DNA of 64,000 bases, taken from Acidobacteriota bacterium. Lineage in GTDB: Bacteria; Acidobacteriota; Terriglobia; Terriglobales; Acidobacteriaceae. The notes below the pieces were generated by a model. The model was not told where the DNA came from and searched no databases. It saw only the letters and a list, made by a program, of their open reading frames with translations. Shown piece by piece: positions 1 to 7,432 of the stretch. The translations under genes were made by a program, and so were the position numbers. The stretch covers positions 1-64,000 of the forward strand of contig JAJZDM010000003.1 in NCBI GenBank assembly GCA_021806005.1. The letters are read 5' to 3'. Each line of letters starts with the position of its first letter. Position 1 is the stretch's first letter.

Positions 1-56
1 CCAAAGCCCATGCTCTGGAAGAGAAGGCCTTGCTCGACCTCGCCCTGGGCACTTAA
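1..56 (+). CDS. 3' end of an unidentified gene (partial)
   Basis: An open frame enters from the left edge and ends at TAA 54-56. It encodes KAHALEEKALLDLALGT, an Ala/Leu/Glu-rich helical tail. Too little remains to name it. It is listed because the composition is protein-like and a strong hairpin (83-117) follows the stop at a terminator-like distance. The start lies outside the window. Confidence 0.4.
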   Translation, partial: KAHALEEKALLDLALGT

Positions 57-82
57 CTGTCACATCATGGCCGAAAGGAACG

Positions 83-117
83 GGTAGCGGCATCTCCCCT
101 TGGAAGATGCCACTACC
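83..117. terminator. Stem-loop between convergent genes
   Basis: GGTAG-C-GGCATCT (83-95) pairs with AGATGCC-A-CTACC (105-117), giving 12 pairs with one C/A mismatch around a 9-nt loop. It sits just after the plus-strand stop at 56 and downstream of the minus-strand gene ending at 243, so it could terminate both. There is no clear T-run, so an intrinsic terminator is inferred from position and symmetry only. Confidence 0.55.
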
Positions 118-242
118 TCCTCTCACCGGCATTGCGGAACCAAGCCCTTTCCGTTGGATACAGTTCAAGCCAGGCCGTTCGCAGGAACAAGGTGGTGCGT
201 ATTCAAAGGGTCTGGCATGCGTCCTGCAAGCAGCGGTGTGCT

Positions 243-1007
243 TTACCACCTGCTGGATGACGGAAAGTGATAAACAACACCGAAGCTTACTCCGAGTGTG
301 TCCAGCCCAGGGTCGGCGTTGGAGTAGGCGTTGGATACGTGCTGATAGGCATAACCCAGACGAAGATCGGTCATGTGATTGATTCTGGCCTGAATACCCG
401 CTGCGGAGTTGATCATGAAATTTTCGTAAGAGGCATCCACGGCGAGTGCTTTCTCTAGAAAGACCGATTCGCCCAACTTGACGACCCAATACGGGCGGAT
501 GGCCTTGTGATCACACCATTGCCATCGAAACCCGAGAGGGGAGATCGCGATGCCGGGATTCAATTTGCGCGCCGGAGTTAATGGGTCACCATAGATATCC
601 GTTACCACAGGCTGCCGGATCAAAACCAATGGCAGCACCTCAAAGACATAGGACACACGCGCGTGAAGAAGATCGGGGAGTGCCTTCCAGAATCGGCCCA
701 TGAACGTACAGTGCGTATCCGTGCTCGGTCTGTCGTATTCGACGCCACCATAGTAGATCTTTGAAACCACTTCACCGGCATTGAATTTGAAGGTGCCGGT
801 CGTAACATAGCCCTCAAAGAAAAGTTCACCGGGTTCGCGGTCGGAAAGATGATTCGAGCCAGATGATACGGATGCGCACGGCTTCTGGGCCCTGGACGCC
901 CCGGTAAAAACATGAAACAAGAAGCCGATACATAAGACATATCTCCACTTGCCCGAGATGGCTTTTGGAAACCCAGGGAACGAGTGTGCGGTGAACAACC
1001 GGTGCAT
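243..1007 (-). CDS. PagL-like acyloxyacyl hydrolase (lipid A 3-O-deacylase family)
   Basis: Predicted outer-membrane beta-barrel enzyme that would remove the 3-O acyl chain of lipid A. The start at 1007 is chosen because a signal peptide (YVLCIGFLFHVF..., ending near SRAQ) follows it; the frame stays open to an ATG at 1127. The C-terminal half has alternating barrel-like strands and the family signature HVSNA (His about residue 223, Ser 225 of 254), then ADPGLDTLG and a terminal VVYHF strand. In Pseudomonas PagL the catalytic residues are a His, a Ser and a downstream Glu; the likely third position here reads Asp in PGLD. It is separate from the glycosyltransferase cluster upstream. Family assignment is fairly sure, but activity on lipid A is inferred. 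Confidence 0.75.
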   Translation of the reverse strand: MHRLFTAHSFPGFPKAISGKWRYVLCIGFLFHVFTGASRAQKPCASVSSGSNHLSDREPGELFFEGYVTTGTFKFNAGEVVSKIYYGGVEYDRPSTDTHCTFMGRFWKALPDLLHARVSYVFEVLPLVLIRQPVVTDIYGDPLTPARKLNPGIAISPLGFRWQWCDHKAIRPYWVVKLGESVFLEKALAVDASYENFMINSAAGIQARINHMTDLRLGYAYQHVSNAYSNADPGLDTLGVSFGVVYHFPSSSRW

Positions 1008-1213
1008 GGGATCTTTCGTCGCCGTTGCCCGATGCAGCGCGGGGCAACTTGCGACAGATCCCGCCTGGCGGTGATGGAATCTCCCTGAAAATAACGAGTC
1101 AACGCGATAACCTGGCAGGTGTGTCATATCACACTCCAGAGACTTCCGTTTTACCCTGATGGAAATCTTCCCCGGGGCGAGGTCGGCAGGCTATGCGTCC
1201 GCGCTGGACGCCA

Positions 1214-2557
1214 TCAGCCCCTCCTGGGCCCCCGGCGATCCTCCGATGCAGCCAGTCTTCGGGCCGCGCGCTTCGCCCTGGTCTCTCTATCACGCTTCCG
1301 GCGCGCATCCCGCTCCCAGACCCGAGGGTTGTTGTGGTAACGCAACTCGCGCAGCGGATACGAAGTTCCCCGCCATACTACACTACGCTGAAACATCACC
1401 ACCACCATGGATCGCAGCATGGCATAGATCATGCCCAACGCTCCGAGGGGATACAGCCACGCGTAGCGCGCATCGATCGAGCTCACCGCGCCCAGCACGC
1501 GATACGTCGCCCCAATGCAGCAGAGGATGACCAACGCGGGAAACAGCGTCGGCAACCATGCCAGTCCCAGCAGCGGCAGCAGGAAGAATATCCCGATCCA
1601 AAGGCAGGCCAGCAGCACCAGTAGGGGCTGGAAGTTGAGCGCTGCAAAGAGGTTTTTGGTCATATTCCGCAACAGCCCACCCCATCCACTGGCCCAGTGC
1701 ACCAGCACCATGCCAGGGGCAAAGGCCAGCCGCTGGCGCATTCCCGCAGCCTTCAACCGGCGCCCCAGGGTTACATCCTCCAGCACGGCCAGGCGCTGCG
1801 GCAGCCATCCGCCGATCTGTTCCAGCGCCTGGCGCCGTACCAGATTGAAGGCTCCAACTCCAGCCACATCGTGGCGCGCCCTGGGATCCTCGACCTTCCA
1901 TGGCCTCGATACCCACACCCCCAGTGTCTGCAGAAAGCCCAACAGAACGCCCTCACCCCAGGACTTTACCTGCACCGTCGGCAGAACCACCAGATGGTCA
2001 GCCTCTGTGTCCCGCGCATAGACCAGCGCGCGGCGCAGCACCGAGGGTGAGAACAGTACATCGGCATCGGTAAACAGAAGGTACTCGGACTCACTGTTCT
2101 CCGTGGCCACCATCAGGGCAAACGTCTTGCCCAGCCAGCCTTCGGGTAGATCGGCAATATGGATCGCATCCAGGCTCTGCGGCCCCGGCCCCGGCCTACG
2201 GCTTCGCTGCCGCTGCGCATACTCTTCCACATACCGGTCAACCAGCTCCGCCGTCCCATCTTTCGAACGATCATCCACCACCAGCACCTTCAACGCTGGA
2301 TAGTCCGCGGCCAGCAGAGCATCCAGCGTCGCTCCAATCTTCTCGACCTCATCGCGTGCCGGAACCACCACCGTAAGGGTCGGCGCGCCCTCCGGCATAT
2401 CGTCCCAATCGATCATGGTGAGATTCGGCATCGCCGGAATCCGGGAGATCAGATCATAGGTACGCAGTACCCAGACCAAACCTATACCCCAGGCCACCGC
2501 CTGGAGAGTACCGCGCCAGAACTCCGTCAGATGAGGATGCCAGTTCAAGCCGTGCAT
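1214..2557 (-). CDS. Family 2 glycosyltransferase, membrane-anchored (HpnB-like)
   Basis: Membrane glycosyltransferase with a GT-A fold. An N-terminal hydrophobic segment (about residues 15-35) precedes the GT2 domain, with VVVPARDE (about 63), VVDDRSKDGT (about 93), the metal-binding FTDADVLF (about 160) and acceptor-side LEDVTLGRRL. Several hydrophobic helices follow (about 305-395), then a strongly basic, disordered tail. The architecture resembles hopanoid-associated HpnB-type transferases, but no hopanoid genes are nearby, so the sugar and acceptor are unknown. Its start overlaps the end of the upstream MFS gene by 13 nt, so the two are probably co-translated with queF as the downstream part of one minus-strand unit. 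Confidence 0.8.
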   Translation of the reverse strand: MHGLNWHPHLTEFWRGTLQAVAWGIGLVWVLRTYDLISRIPAMPNLTMIDWDDMPEGAPTLTVVVPARDEVEKIGATLDALLAADYPALKVLVVDDRSKDGTAELVDRYVEEYAQRQRSRRPGPGPQSLDAIHIADLPEGWLGKTFALMVATENSESEYLLFTDADVLFSPSVLRRALVYARDTEADHLVVLPTVQVKSWGEGVLLGFLQTLGVWVSRPWKVEDPRARHDVAGVGAFNLVRRQALEQIGGWLPQRLAVLEDVTLGRRLKAAGMRQRLAFAPGMVLVHWASGWGGLLRNMTKNLFAALNFQPLLVLLACLWIGIFFLLPLLGLAWLPTLFPALVILCCIGATYRVLGAVSSIDARYAWLYPLGALGMIYAMLRSMVVVMFQRSVVWRGTSYPLRELRYHNNPRVWERDARRKRDRETRAKRAARRLAASEDRRGPRRG

Positions 2558-3837
2558 GCGTCCTCTGCCTCTCCCTCCAGCGAATGGGTCAACGGCGGCG
2601 CGTACTTCGCTCCAGCAAAGAAGATCGCCGCGGCCAGCACAAACGTCACCAGCGTAAGCCCCAACCCCAGCCGAAGGCTGGAGTGGTCACTCACAATGCC
2701 AATGATCTTGGGAGAAAACGCATCGCCGAAGACATGAAGGGCAAACAGTTGTCCCGCCATCGCCGTTGCACGCAGGCGTGCAGGTACGGCGTTCAGCGTG
2801 GCGGCATTCACCGGACCCGTTCCCAGAAACACAAGGAACACCGCTGCACTCAACGCCGCCACGGTCATGTTCCGCGGCCCAAAGAAGCAGACGATCCCCG
2901 GCGGCACCGCCAGAATCGCACTGAGGGCCGGCACCAGGTACAGCGCCCGGGAGGTCCGCCTGGACCACCACTGAGCCAGCAGTCCCCCCACCAATGTTCC
3001 ACCCAACCCGCAGGCCACCGTGATAACACCCATCATCGTCCCTGAAGCCGCCAGCGACCTGCCCTCCACCCGGTTCAGAAACGAGGGCATCCACCACGAG
3101 ATCCCCCCCAGGGAAAACGTCACCGCGGCATAGCCCAGAATCGAGCTCAGATATGCCTTGTTGGTCAGCAACGATGCTACAGAAGCCATATCCACCCCTG
3201 GCTTCGACTTGGAGCTTCCGGTCGCGTCCTGCAGGGGCGCCGGCTCCCGCATCAGGAACAGAATGAGCAGGGCAATCACCGCACCCGGCAGGGCCGAGAT
3301 AATGAATGCCATCCGCCAGCCGTACTGCGCCGCCACCACCCCTCCGGAGAGGTATCCCAGCGCCGCTCCCACCGGAATGGCCACGTTGAACACCGTCAAC
3401 ACCAGATTGCGTTGGTCGTCGGCAAAATAACCGGCTAGCAGCGCCGGGGCAAAGATCCCGAAGCCTGCCTCCCCAATGCCCAGGGCCGCGTGGCGAAGAT
3501 TCAGGCTCATGTAACTGTGTCCGCGCGCCGTAAGAAAGTTGGTAGCCGCAATGCACAGCGCAGCGATCACAATCATCGGCTTGCGGGGAAATCGGTCGCC
3601 CAGCCACCCCGTCAGCGGCGAGGCCATGACGTAGGACACAAAGAACCACAGCGTCAGAGTGCCAATCTGATTGTCAGAAAGATGAAACTCGTGCTTCACC
3701 TGCTCCTGCACCGCCGGCAGGATGTACCGGTCCAGGTAGTTGACCAGGTTCATCGCCGTAAGCAGACAGAGCGCCATCCCGGCTCCTCTGGCCGCGCGAT
3801 GCTCAGATTTTGCCGCCGCCATCGAGCCGCTGGTCAT
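2545..3837 (-). CDS. Major facilitator superfamily transporter
   Basis: Inner-membrane secondary transporter of 430 residues with about twelve hydrophobic helices. The MFS signature is in the loop after helix 2 (GWLGDRFPRKPMI, about residue 78), with NYLDRYILP at the end of helix 1. This N-terminus resembles spinster-like and sugar-phosphate permease relatives. The substrate cannot be read from sequence. It lies 15 nt after queF and overlaps the glycosyltransferase start by 13 nt, which suggests co-expression. A link to cell-envelope sugar transfer through the downstream glycosyltransferase is only a guess. Confidence 0.85.
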   Translation of the reverse strand: MTSGSMAAAKSEHRAARGAGMALCLLTAMNLVNYLDRYILPAVQEQVKHEFHLSDNQIGTLTLWFFVSYVMASPLTGWLGDRFPRKPMIVIAALCIAATNFLTARGHSYMSLNLRHAALGIGEAGFGIFAPALLAGYFADDQRNLVLTVFNVAIPVGAALGYLSGGVVAAQYGWRMAFIISALPGAVIALLILFLMREPAPLQDATGSSKSKPGVDMASVASLLTNKAYLSSILGYAAVTFSLGGISWWMPSFLNRVEGRSLAASGTMMGVITVACGLGGTLVGGLLAQWWSRRTSRALYLVPALSAILAVPPGIVCFFGPRNMTVAALSAAVFLVFLGTGPVNAATLNAVPARLRATAMAGQLFALHVFGDAFSPKIIGIVSDHSSLRLGLGLTLVTFVLAAAIFFAGAKYAPPLTHSLEGEAEDACTA

Positions 3838-3852
3838 AATCTGCAGAGAATA

Positions 3853-4254
3853 TCAGTCTTCCTTGCGGGGATATCGCGCCGTCACCACCGTGGAGATCCC
3901 GCCACGCGGCCGGAAGTCTCCCTTGACCTCCGCCCACACCGGATCGGTAGCCTTCACCACGTCATCCAGCACCTGGTTGACGATGTTCTCCTGAAAAATG
4001 CCCAGGTTTCGGTAGGTGAACAGATACTCCTTCAGGCTCTTCAACTCCAGGCAGCGCTCCCGAGGCATATAACGGATGGTCAAAACACCAAAGTCCGGCA
4101 ACCCGGTCTTGGGGCAGACACTGGTAAACTCCGGATCGTCGATCAGGATCTCATAGGCGCGAAACTGGTTCTGCCAGGTCTCAATCTCTGGGAACCGCGT
4201 CTCCAGCCCGGCCTTCGCGTGGTCGTCTGTATAACCTGTCGTGTGCTCTGCCAT
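3853..4254 (-). CDS. queF: NADPH-dependent 7-cyano-7-deazaguanine reductase (preQ0 reductase)
   Basis: Cytoplasmic T-fold enzyme that reduces the nitrile of preQ0 to the amine of preQ1 in queuosine synthesis. The 133-residue product is the short, single-domain type. Visible are the thioimide-forming Cys47 in FTSVCPKTG, Asp54 in GLPDFG, the QueF motif LELKSLKEY (about 69-77) and the downstream GIFQEN segment. ATG 4254 is chosen; the frame is open to 4317, but that extension runs into the inverted repeat of the mobile element and is an artefact of insertion. The element's left end lies only 50 nt upstream, so the native promoter or operon context has been displaced. No preQ1 riboswitch is visible. 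No other que genes are in the window. Confidence 0.93.
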   Translation of the reverse strand: MAEHTTGYTDDHAKAGLETRFPEIETWQNQFRAYEILIDDPEFTSVCPKTGLPDFGVLTIRYMPRERCLELKSLKEYLFTYRNLGIFQENIVNQVLDDVVKATDPVWAEVKGDFRPRGGISTVVTARYPRKED

Positions 4255-4296
4255 CCCTCTAGTGTAGAGCCTGGGACGCCACTGCCGCCGCCACCC

Positions 4297-4304
4297 GCGC
4301 CTGG
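4297..4304. repeat. Target site duplication, left copy
   Basis: GCGCCTGG directly flanks the outer edge of the left terminal inverted repeat. The same 8 bases recur at 7394-7401 immediately outside the right repeat. An 8-bp direct repeat fits the 8-9 bp duplications known for IS1-family transposition. Confidence 0.9.
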
Positions 4305-4326
4305 GGTAGTGGGTCACTCTGAAATT
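4305..4326 (+). repeat. Left terminal inverted repeat of the mobile element
   Basis: These 22 bases are the exact reverse complement of 7372-7393. They begin GGTAGTGGGTCACTCTGAAA at the outer end. Identity is lost immediately inward (A at 4327 against T on the other arm), so 22 bp is the full perfect length. Confidence 0.93.
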
Positions 4327-4369
4327 AGGTCGTGTTGAAATCTCTCTCGGTGGGGGGCATCATAGGTGT

Positions 4370-4612
4370 ATGCCTAAACGCTCAAGCAAAGATCACGATT
4401 TCGCCACCGTAGCCCGCAGAGTGGTGGAACAGGCTATTGGGGAGCACTTGGACGGGACCCCGTTGGAAACACCGGGACCTAAGAATCAAGCGGCTGTCGC
4501 GCTAGGCCGTCTTGGTGGTCTCAAGGGTGGTAACGCGAGAGCGAAGAAGCTTACACCCGAACGATTGAAAGAGATCGCGGCGAAGGGTGCTGCGGCACGA
4601 TGGAATCGCTAG
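4370..4612 (+). CDS. Small basic GGxKGG-type protein, transposon cargo
   Basis: An 80-residue protein of unknown function. The N-terminal half holds a helix-like segment, FATVARRVVEQAIGEHL. The C-terminal half is basic, with RLGGLKGGNARAKKLTPERL and KGAAARWNR, a pattern resembling KGG-motif and histone-H1-like small proteins seen in many bacteria. Nucleic-acid binding is plausible but unproven. It is the first gene inside the left end of the element and converges with the ImmA/IrrE gene, leaving one base between their stops. A TTGAAA (4335-4340), 17-nt spacer, CATCAT (4358-4363) arrangement would put the transcript start at or next to the ATG. Confidence 0.65.
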   Translation: MPKRSSKDHDFATVARRVVEQAIGEHLDGTPLETPGPKNQAAVALGRLGGLKGGNARAKKLTPERLKEIAAKGAAARWNR

Positions 4613-4613
4613 G

Positions 4614-5762
4614 CTATTTCACGCGGGTAAGCAGGACGGGGTTCCCAGGCTTTTTATCTGTAACCCGACCCCCACTCATCCCAGTCATAACCAGAGAGAA
4701 CAGTAAGCTCTCTAACTCTGTCACCGATAGGCCCAACTCTTCTGCGATCCTAGAGCGCGTCAGGCCATCCTCCTGATACAGACTGGCGAATAGCTTAGGT
4801 AATACCAACGAAGTCTCACGCGGCGCGCCGTCGGGTTCGCTCACCTTGTATCCCCGTTTATTGAGTTCGATGCATAGCCCCGTGTAGTGCCAATCGCTCA
4901 ATAGGTTCAATTCATGCAGGCGGTGATTCATGGCCCCCATTGAGACAATCCAGTTCTTTTTCAGCCGCCGTAGCTCTGAAACGGCGATGAAGCGGGGGAC
5001 GTGCGCAGCCAATACGCTCCCTCTTGGCATCAGAAATGCCGATGCGAATTTATTAGCTTCTTGCTCTGCCTGCCTGCCCGTGGGCGCACCGTGTTTGTGC
5101 ATGACCAAGTGGCACAGCTCGTGGGCTGCATCGAACCTACTATGCTCAGTTGATTTGTAGCCATTCAGGAATACAAACGGAACATTTCCCTTCCATGTCG
5201 AAAAAGCGTCCACTTCACGGGCATCAACGGAGATCGAGAAAACACGAACCCCCTTAGCTTCGAGCAAGTGGATCATGTTTCGCACGGGCTGCTGGCCGAT
5301 TCCCCAATGCTGGCGCACATAGTCGGCTGCGACCTCCGGGTTCGACTCGTGGCTCAGGTCGGGTAAGCTGCACACTGGCAACTCAAATCGCTTGTCCATC
5401 CAACGTGCAAGATGGATGGCCAGCGCACCTTGACTGATTGCCATATCGCGCTGCCTCGCCGTCATTTTAGAGAGCGAACGAAAGCTCACTGCATCCAATT
5501 CCGGCTCATCCAGATCGTCGCCACTAAAGAAACTAATTGGAAAGTCGAGTATGGATGCAATCCTGGTCAGTGTTTCGTCGGAAGGCGGAAACTCGCCTGC
5601 CTCATATGCCGTGACGGATCGAGGTACCAACCCCAGCTTCGATGCAAGTTCCCCCTTCGTATACCCACGCCGCTTGCGGGCGATTGCCAGTCGTTTCGGG
5701 TTGAAGATCGCAGAGGTTTTCTCAGCCGCGCCTCCGAATCTCGATTGAAATGTCTCCGCCAT
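4614..5762 (-). CDS. XRE-type HTH regulator fused to ImmA/IrrE (M78) metallopeptidase
   Basis: A 382-residue cargo protein. An N-terminal helix-turn-helix (about residues 20-75: RLAIARKRRGYTKGELASKLGL... then YEAGEFPPSDETL) is followed by a zinc metallopeptidase domain. That domain has HELCHLVMH (His214, Glu215, His218) and a downstream acidic helix, EQEANKFASAFLMP. A C-terminal region (about 260-382) contains a second HTH-like stretch, LTRSRIAEELGLSVTELESL. ImmA/IrrE proteins typically cleave a repressor or antitoxin; the fusion suggests a self-contained switch. ATG 5762 is chosen, overlapping the end of the partner gene by 41 nt, which suggests translational coupling. Transcription points out of the element toward queF. 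Base composition is less GC-rich than in the chromosomal neighbours. Confidence 0.85.
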   Translation of the reverse strand: MAETFQSRFGGAAEKTSAIFNPKRLAIARKRRGYTKGELASKLGLVPRSVTAYEAGEFPPSDETLTRIASILDFPISFFSGDDLDEPELDAVSFRSLSKMTARQRDMAISQGALAIHLARWMDKRFELPVCSLPDLSHESNPEVAADYVRQHWGIGQQPVRNMIHLLEAKGVRVFSISVDAREVDAFSTWKGNVPFVFLNGYKSTEHSRFDAAHELCHLVMHKHGAPTGRQAEQEANKFASAFLMPRGSVLAAHVPRFIAVSELRRLKKNWIVSMGAMNHRLHELNLLSDWHYTGLCIELNKRGYKVSEPDGAPRETSLVLPKLFASLYQEDGLTRSRIAEELGLSVTELESLLFSLVMTGMSGGRVTDKKPGNPVLLTRVK

Positions 5763-6384
5763 CGCCGTCGCCCTCATCCTCTGCCCTGCTAGTTTCCAGT
5801 CCTTCAAAATCCACCGGGTCCAAAATAATCCGCTCAGACCATTCGACGATATGTCTTTCTTGATCCATCCGGATAGGCCGCGATAGCTCACAGCGAACCT
5901 CGCCAGCTACCTCATCGCGGTGCATCAGTAGAACCCAGGTATTATGCGCACGAGCCTGAATCAGAGCATTCTTCTTGTCCGCGTCCTCCTGCATCTGCGG
6001 AAAGAGGTAGGCGTTCCGGTGGATTGCCTCGACAGTCACTGGACCCTTGCTCGCCGTCGTACGCGGCTGAGACTCGGCATTCCTGCCGGTATTCTCATCG
6101 CCGCTAGCCGCCGTCAGTGCAACGTCGCACTTCACAACTAAGGGTTGGCCAGTGTCCTCAATCCTCTGCCACCCGTGCGGGGCCAACTCGTCACCCAATG
6201 CACAGACTGCCTCGGCCCATCCTGCAATTCCGGGAAAGTTGCGGGGGTGGTTTGCTGTGCATGCCGCCCAAGCGGCTTGCCCGCGCTCGACTGCCGTACG
6301 GAGAGCTGCCCGCGTTAGACCTAGCTCAGCCAACCGCCTATTTACGTCCCAAGGTTCTGTCCAAACGGGTTGCGCCTGCGACAT
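5722..6384 (-). CDS. Hypothetical partner protein of the ImmA/IrrE peptidase, transposon cargo
   Basis: A 220-residue soluble protein with no domain I can name. It opens with WDVNRRLAELGLTRAALRTAV, a helical region, followed by WAACTANHPRNFPGIAGWAEAV. A low-complexity linker (about 95-115) leads to a second half rich in beta-like segments (NTWVLLMHRD, VRCELSRPI, ERIILDP) and an acidic Asp/Glu/Gly tail. From memory, proteins of similar size and opening motif occur directly upstream of ImmA/IrrE genes in other bacteria; this is unverified. It has a canonical ribosome binding site (AGGAGG five bases before ATG 6384). The 41-nt overlap with the peptidase gene argues for a two-gene functional unit, possibly toxin-antitoxin or defence-like. 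Confidence 0.7.
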   Translation of the reverse strand: MSQAQPVWTEPWDVNRRLAELGLTRAALRTAVERGQAAWAACTANHPRNFPGIAGWAEAVCALGDELAPHGWQRIEDTGQPLVVKCDVALTAASGDENTGRNAESQPRTTASKGPVTVEAIHRNAYLFPQMQEDADKKNALIQARAHNTWVLLMHRDEVAGEVRCELSRPIRMDQERHIVEWSERIILDPVDFEGLETSRAEDEGDGDGGDISIEIRRRG

Positions 6385-6472
6385 GCGTTCCTCCTGACTT
6401 CCTGTTATGCTACCTCAATCGAGGATGAAAAACAAGAAGTACAGTCTCGAAACAAAAAGAAAACAGAGCTTA

Positions 6473-6501
6473 TTGACTTTTTCAGGATGGTCAAGCATAA
6501 T
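6473..6501 (+). promoter_or_regulatory. Sigma70-like promoter of the transposase gene
   Basis: TTGACT (6473-6478), a 17-nt spacer and CATAAT (6496-6501) make a near-consensus promoter. Transcription would begin about seven bases after the -10 box, at or next to the ATG at 6509, so the mRNA may be leaderless. The divergent cargo genes read the other way from 6384, making 6385-6508 a bidirectional control region. Confidence 0.6.
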
Positions 6502-6508
6502 GACTACT

Positions 6509-7384
6509 ATGAAACAGCTTGGAACTGCTCAGCGGGCCCAGATCATCCGATGCCTCTGCGAAGGGAACAGTATTCGCAGCACCGTACGAATCACTGGAGC
6601 GGCTAAGCGAACAGTAACCCGCCTGCTCTGCGAAATCGGCTGCGCCTGCGCAGACCTCCATCACCATGCCGTTCGCAACGTCGCAGTGAAGCGGCTCCAG
6701 GCCGATGAAATTTGGTCGTTCGTGGGAGCGAAAAAAAAGAATGTCACAGTAGAGCAAGAGGCGGCGGGCTGGGGCGACGTTTGGACGTGGACGGCCATCG
6801 ACGCGGATACTAAGCTCTGCGTGACCTATCACGTTGGCGATAGGGGCAAACACTCTGCCTTCGCTTTCATGCAAGATTGCGCGTTTCGTATTGTTGGGCG
6901 TCCGCAGATCACCACGGACGCACACCGGCCCTATCTGGCTGCGGTAGAAGCTGCATTTGGCGGTGACGCGGATTATGCACAGCTTCACAAACTCTATGGC
7001 GCGCCGGATTCGCCAGAGACGCGCTATAGCCCCGCTACCTGCATCGGCTGCGCCATGAAAACGGTTAGCGGTGTACCCGATCCCAAGCACGTCAGCACTT
7101 CCTATGTGGAACGGCAAAACCTAACGATGCGCATGTCCATGCGCCGGTTTACGCGGCTGACAAATGGTTTTTCCAAAAAGGTGGAGAATCATGGCCATGC
7201 CATCGCTCTCTATTTTGCGTACTACAATTTTTGCCGAGCCCACCAAACCCTGCGAGTAACGCCTGCGATGGAAGCGGGGCTTACCGATCACGTTTGGAAT
7301 GTGGAAGAGTTGGTCACGCTGATGCCACAAACAAAACCAGCCAAGCGCGGCCCCTATAAGAAACGTAGCAAAATTTCAGAGTGA
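6509..7384 (+). CDS. IS1-family transposase (single-ORF type)
   Basis: DDE-type transposase of 291 residues that would mobilise the surrounding element. The N-terminal part resembles an InsA-like HTH (RAQIIRCLCEGNSIRSTVRI, then KRTVTRLLCEIG). The catalytic part opens with QADEIWSFVGAKKKN (Asp66), followed by TWTAIDADTKL, TTDAHRPYL and HVSTSYVERQNL with the conserved Glu. It ends in MRMSMRRFTRLTNGFSKK and a basic tail. Unlike classical IS1 no frameshift is needed. ATG 6509 matches the usual N-terminus of the family; ATG 6500 in the same frame is an alternative. The stop codon falls inside the right inverted repeat. Confidence 0.92.
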   Translation: MKQLGTAQRAQIIRCLCEGNSIRSTVRITGAAKRTVTRLLCEIGCACADLHHHAVRNVAVKRLQADEIWSFVGAKKKNVTVEQEAAGWGDVWTWTAIDADTKLCVTYHVGDRGKHSAFAFMQDCAFRIVGRPQITTDAHRPYLAAVEAAFGGDADYAQLHKLYGAPDSPETRYSPATCIGCAMKTVSGVPDPKHVSTSYVERQNLTMRMSMRRFTRLTNGFSKKVENHGHAIALYFAYYNFCRAHQTLRVTPAMEAGLTDHVWNVEELVTLMPQTKPAKRGPYKKRSKISE

Positions 7385-7393
7385 CCCACTACC
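7372..7393 (-). repeat. Right terminal inverted repeat of the mobile element
   Basis: Exact 22-bp reverse complement of 4305-4326, ending ...GTGACCCACTACC at its outer edge. It overlaps the last codons and stop of the transposase gene. Confidence 0.93.
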
Positions 7394-7401
7394 GCGCCTG
7401 G
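7394..7401. repeat. Target site duplication, right copy
   Basis: GCGCCTGG, identical to 4297-4304. Removing the element and one copy rejoins the M48 gene end (7433) to queF with a leader of roughly 80 nt. Confidence 0.9.
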
Positions 7402-7432
7402 ACCGTCCTTGTGGAGCCGCAACCTGGGGCCA

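Larger units (their letters stand above)
4305..7393. mobile_element. IS1-family transposon with three passenger genes
   Basis: A complete 3089-bp element. It is bounded by perfect 22-bp terminal inverted repeats (4305-4326 and 7372-7393) and flanked by an 8-bp target duplication, GCGCCTGG. Contents from left to right: a small GGLKGG protein (4370-4612, +), an XRE-HTH/ImmA-IrrE peptidase (4614-5762, -), its upstream partner (5722-6384, -) and an IS1-type transposase (6509-7384, +) whose stop codon lies inside the right repeat. Ordinary IS1-family elements carry only a transposase, so roughly 2 kb here is cargo. Intact ends and the perfect duplication indicate recent insertion. The site is the gap between the M48 peptidase and queF in a minus-strand gene series. 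Confidence 0.92.

Noticed and set aside
4255..4317. N-terminal extension of queF to an upstream ATG
   Set aside because: The extra codons run through the target duplication into the transposon end. They exist only because of the insertion and do not match QueF.
4255..4369. preQ1 riboswitch before queF
   Set aside because: The leader is only about 40 native bases before the element begins, with no pseudoknot or A-rich tail typical of preQ1 aptamers.
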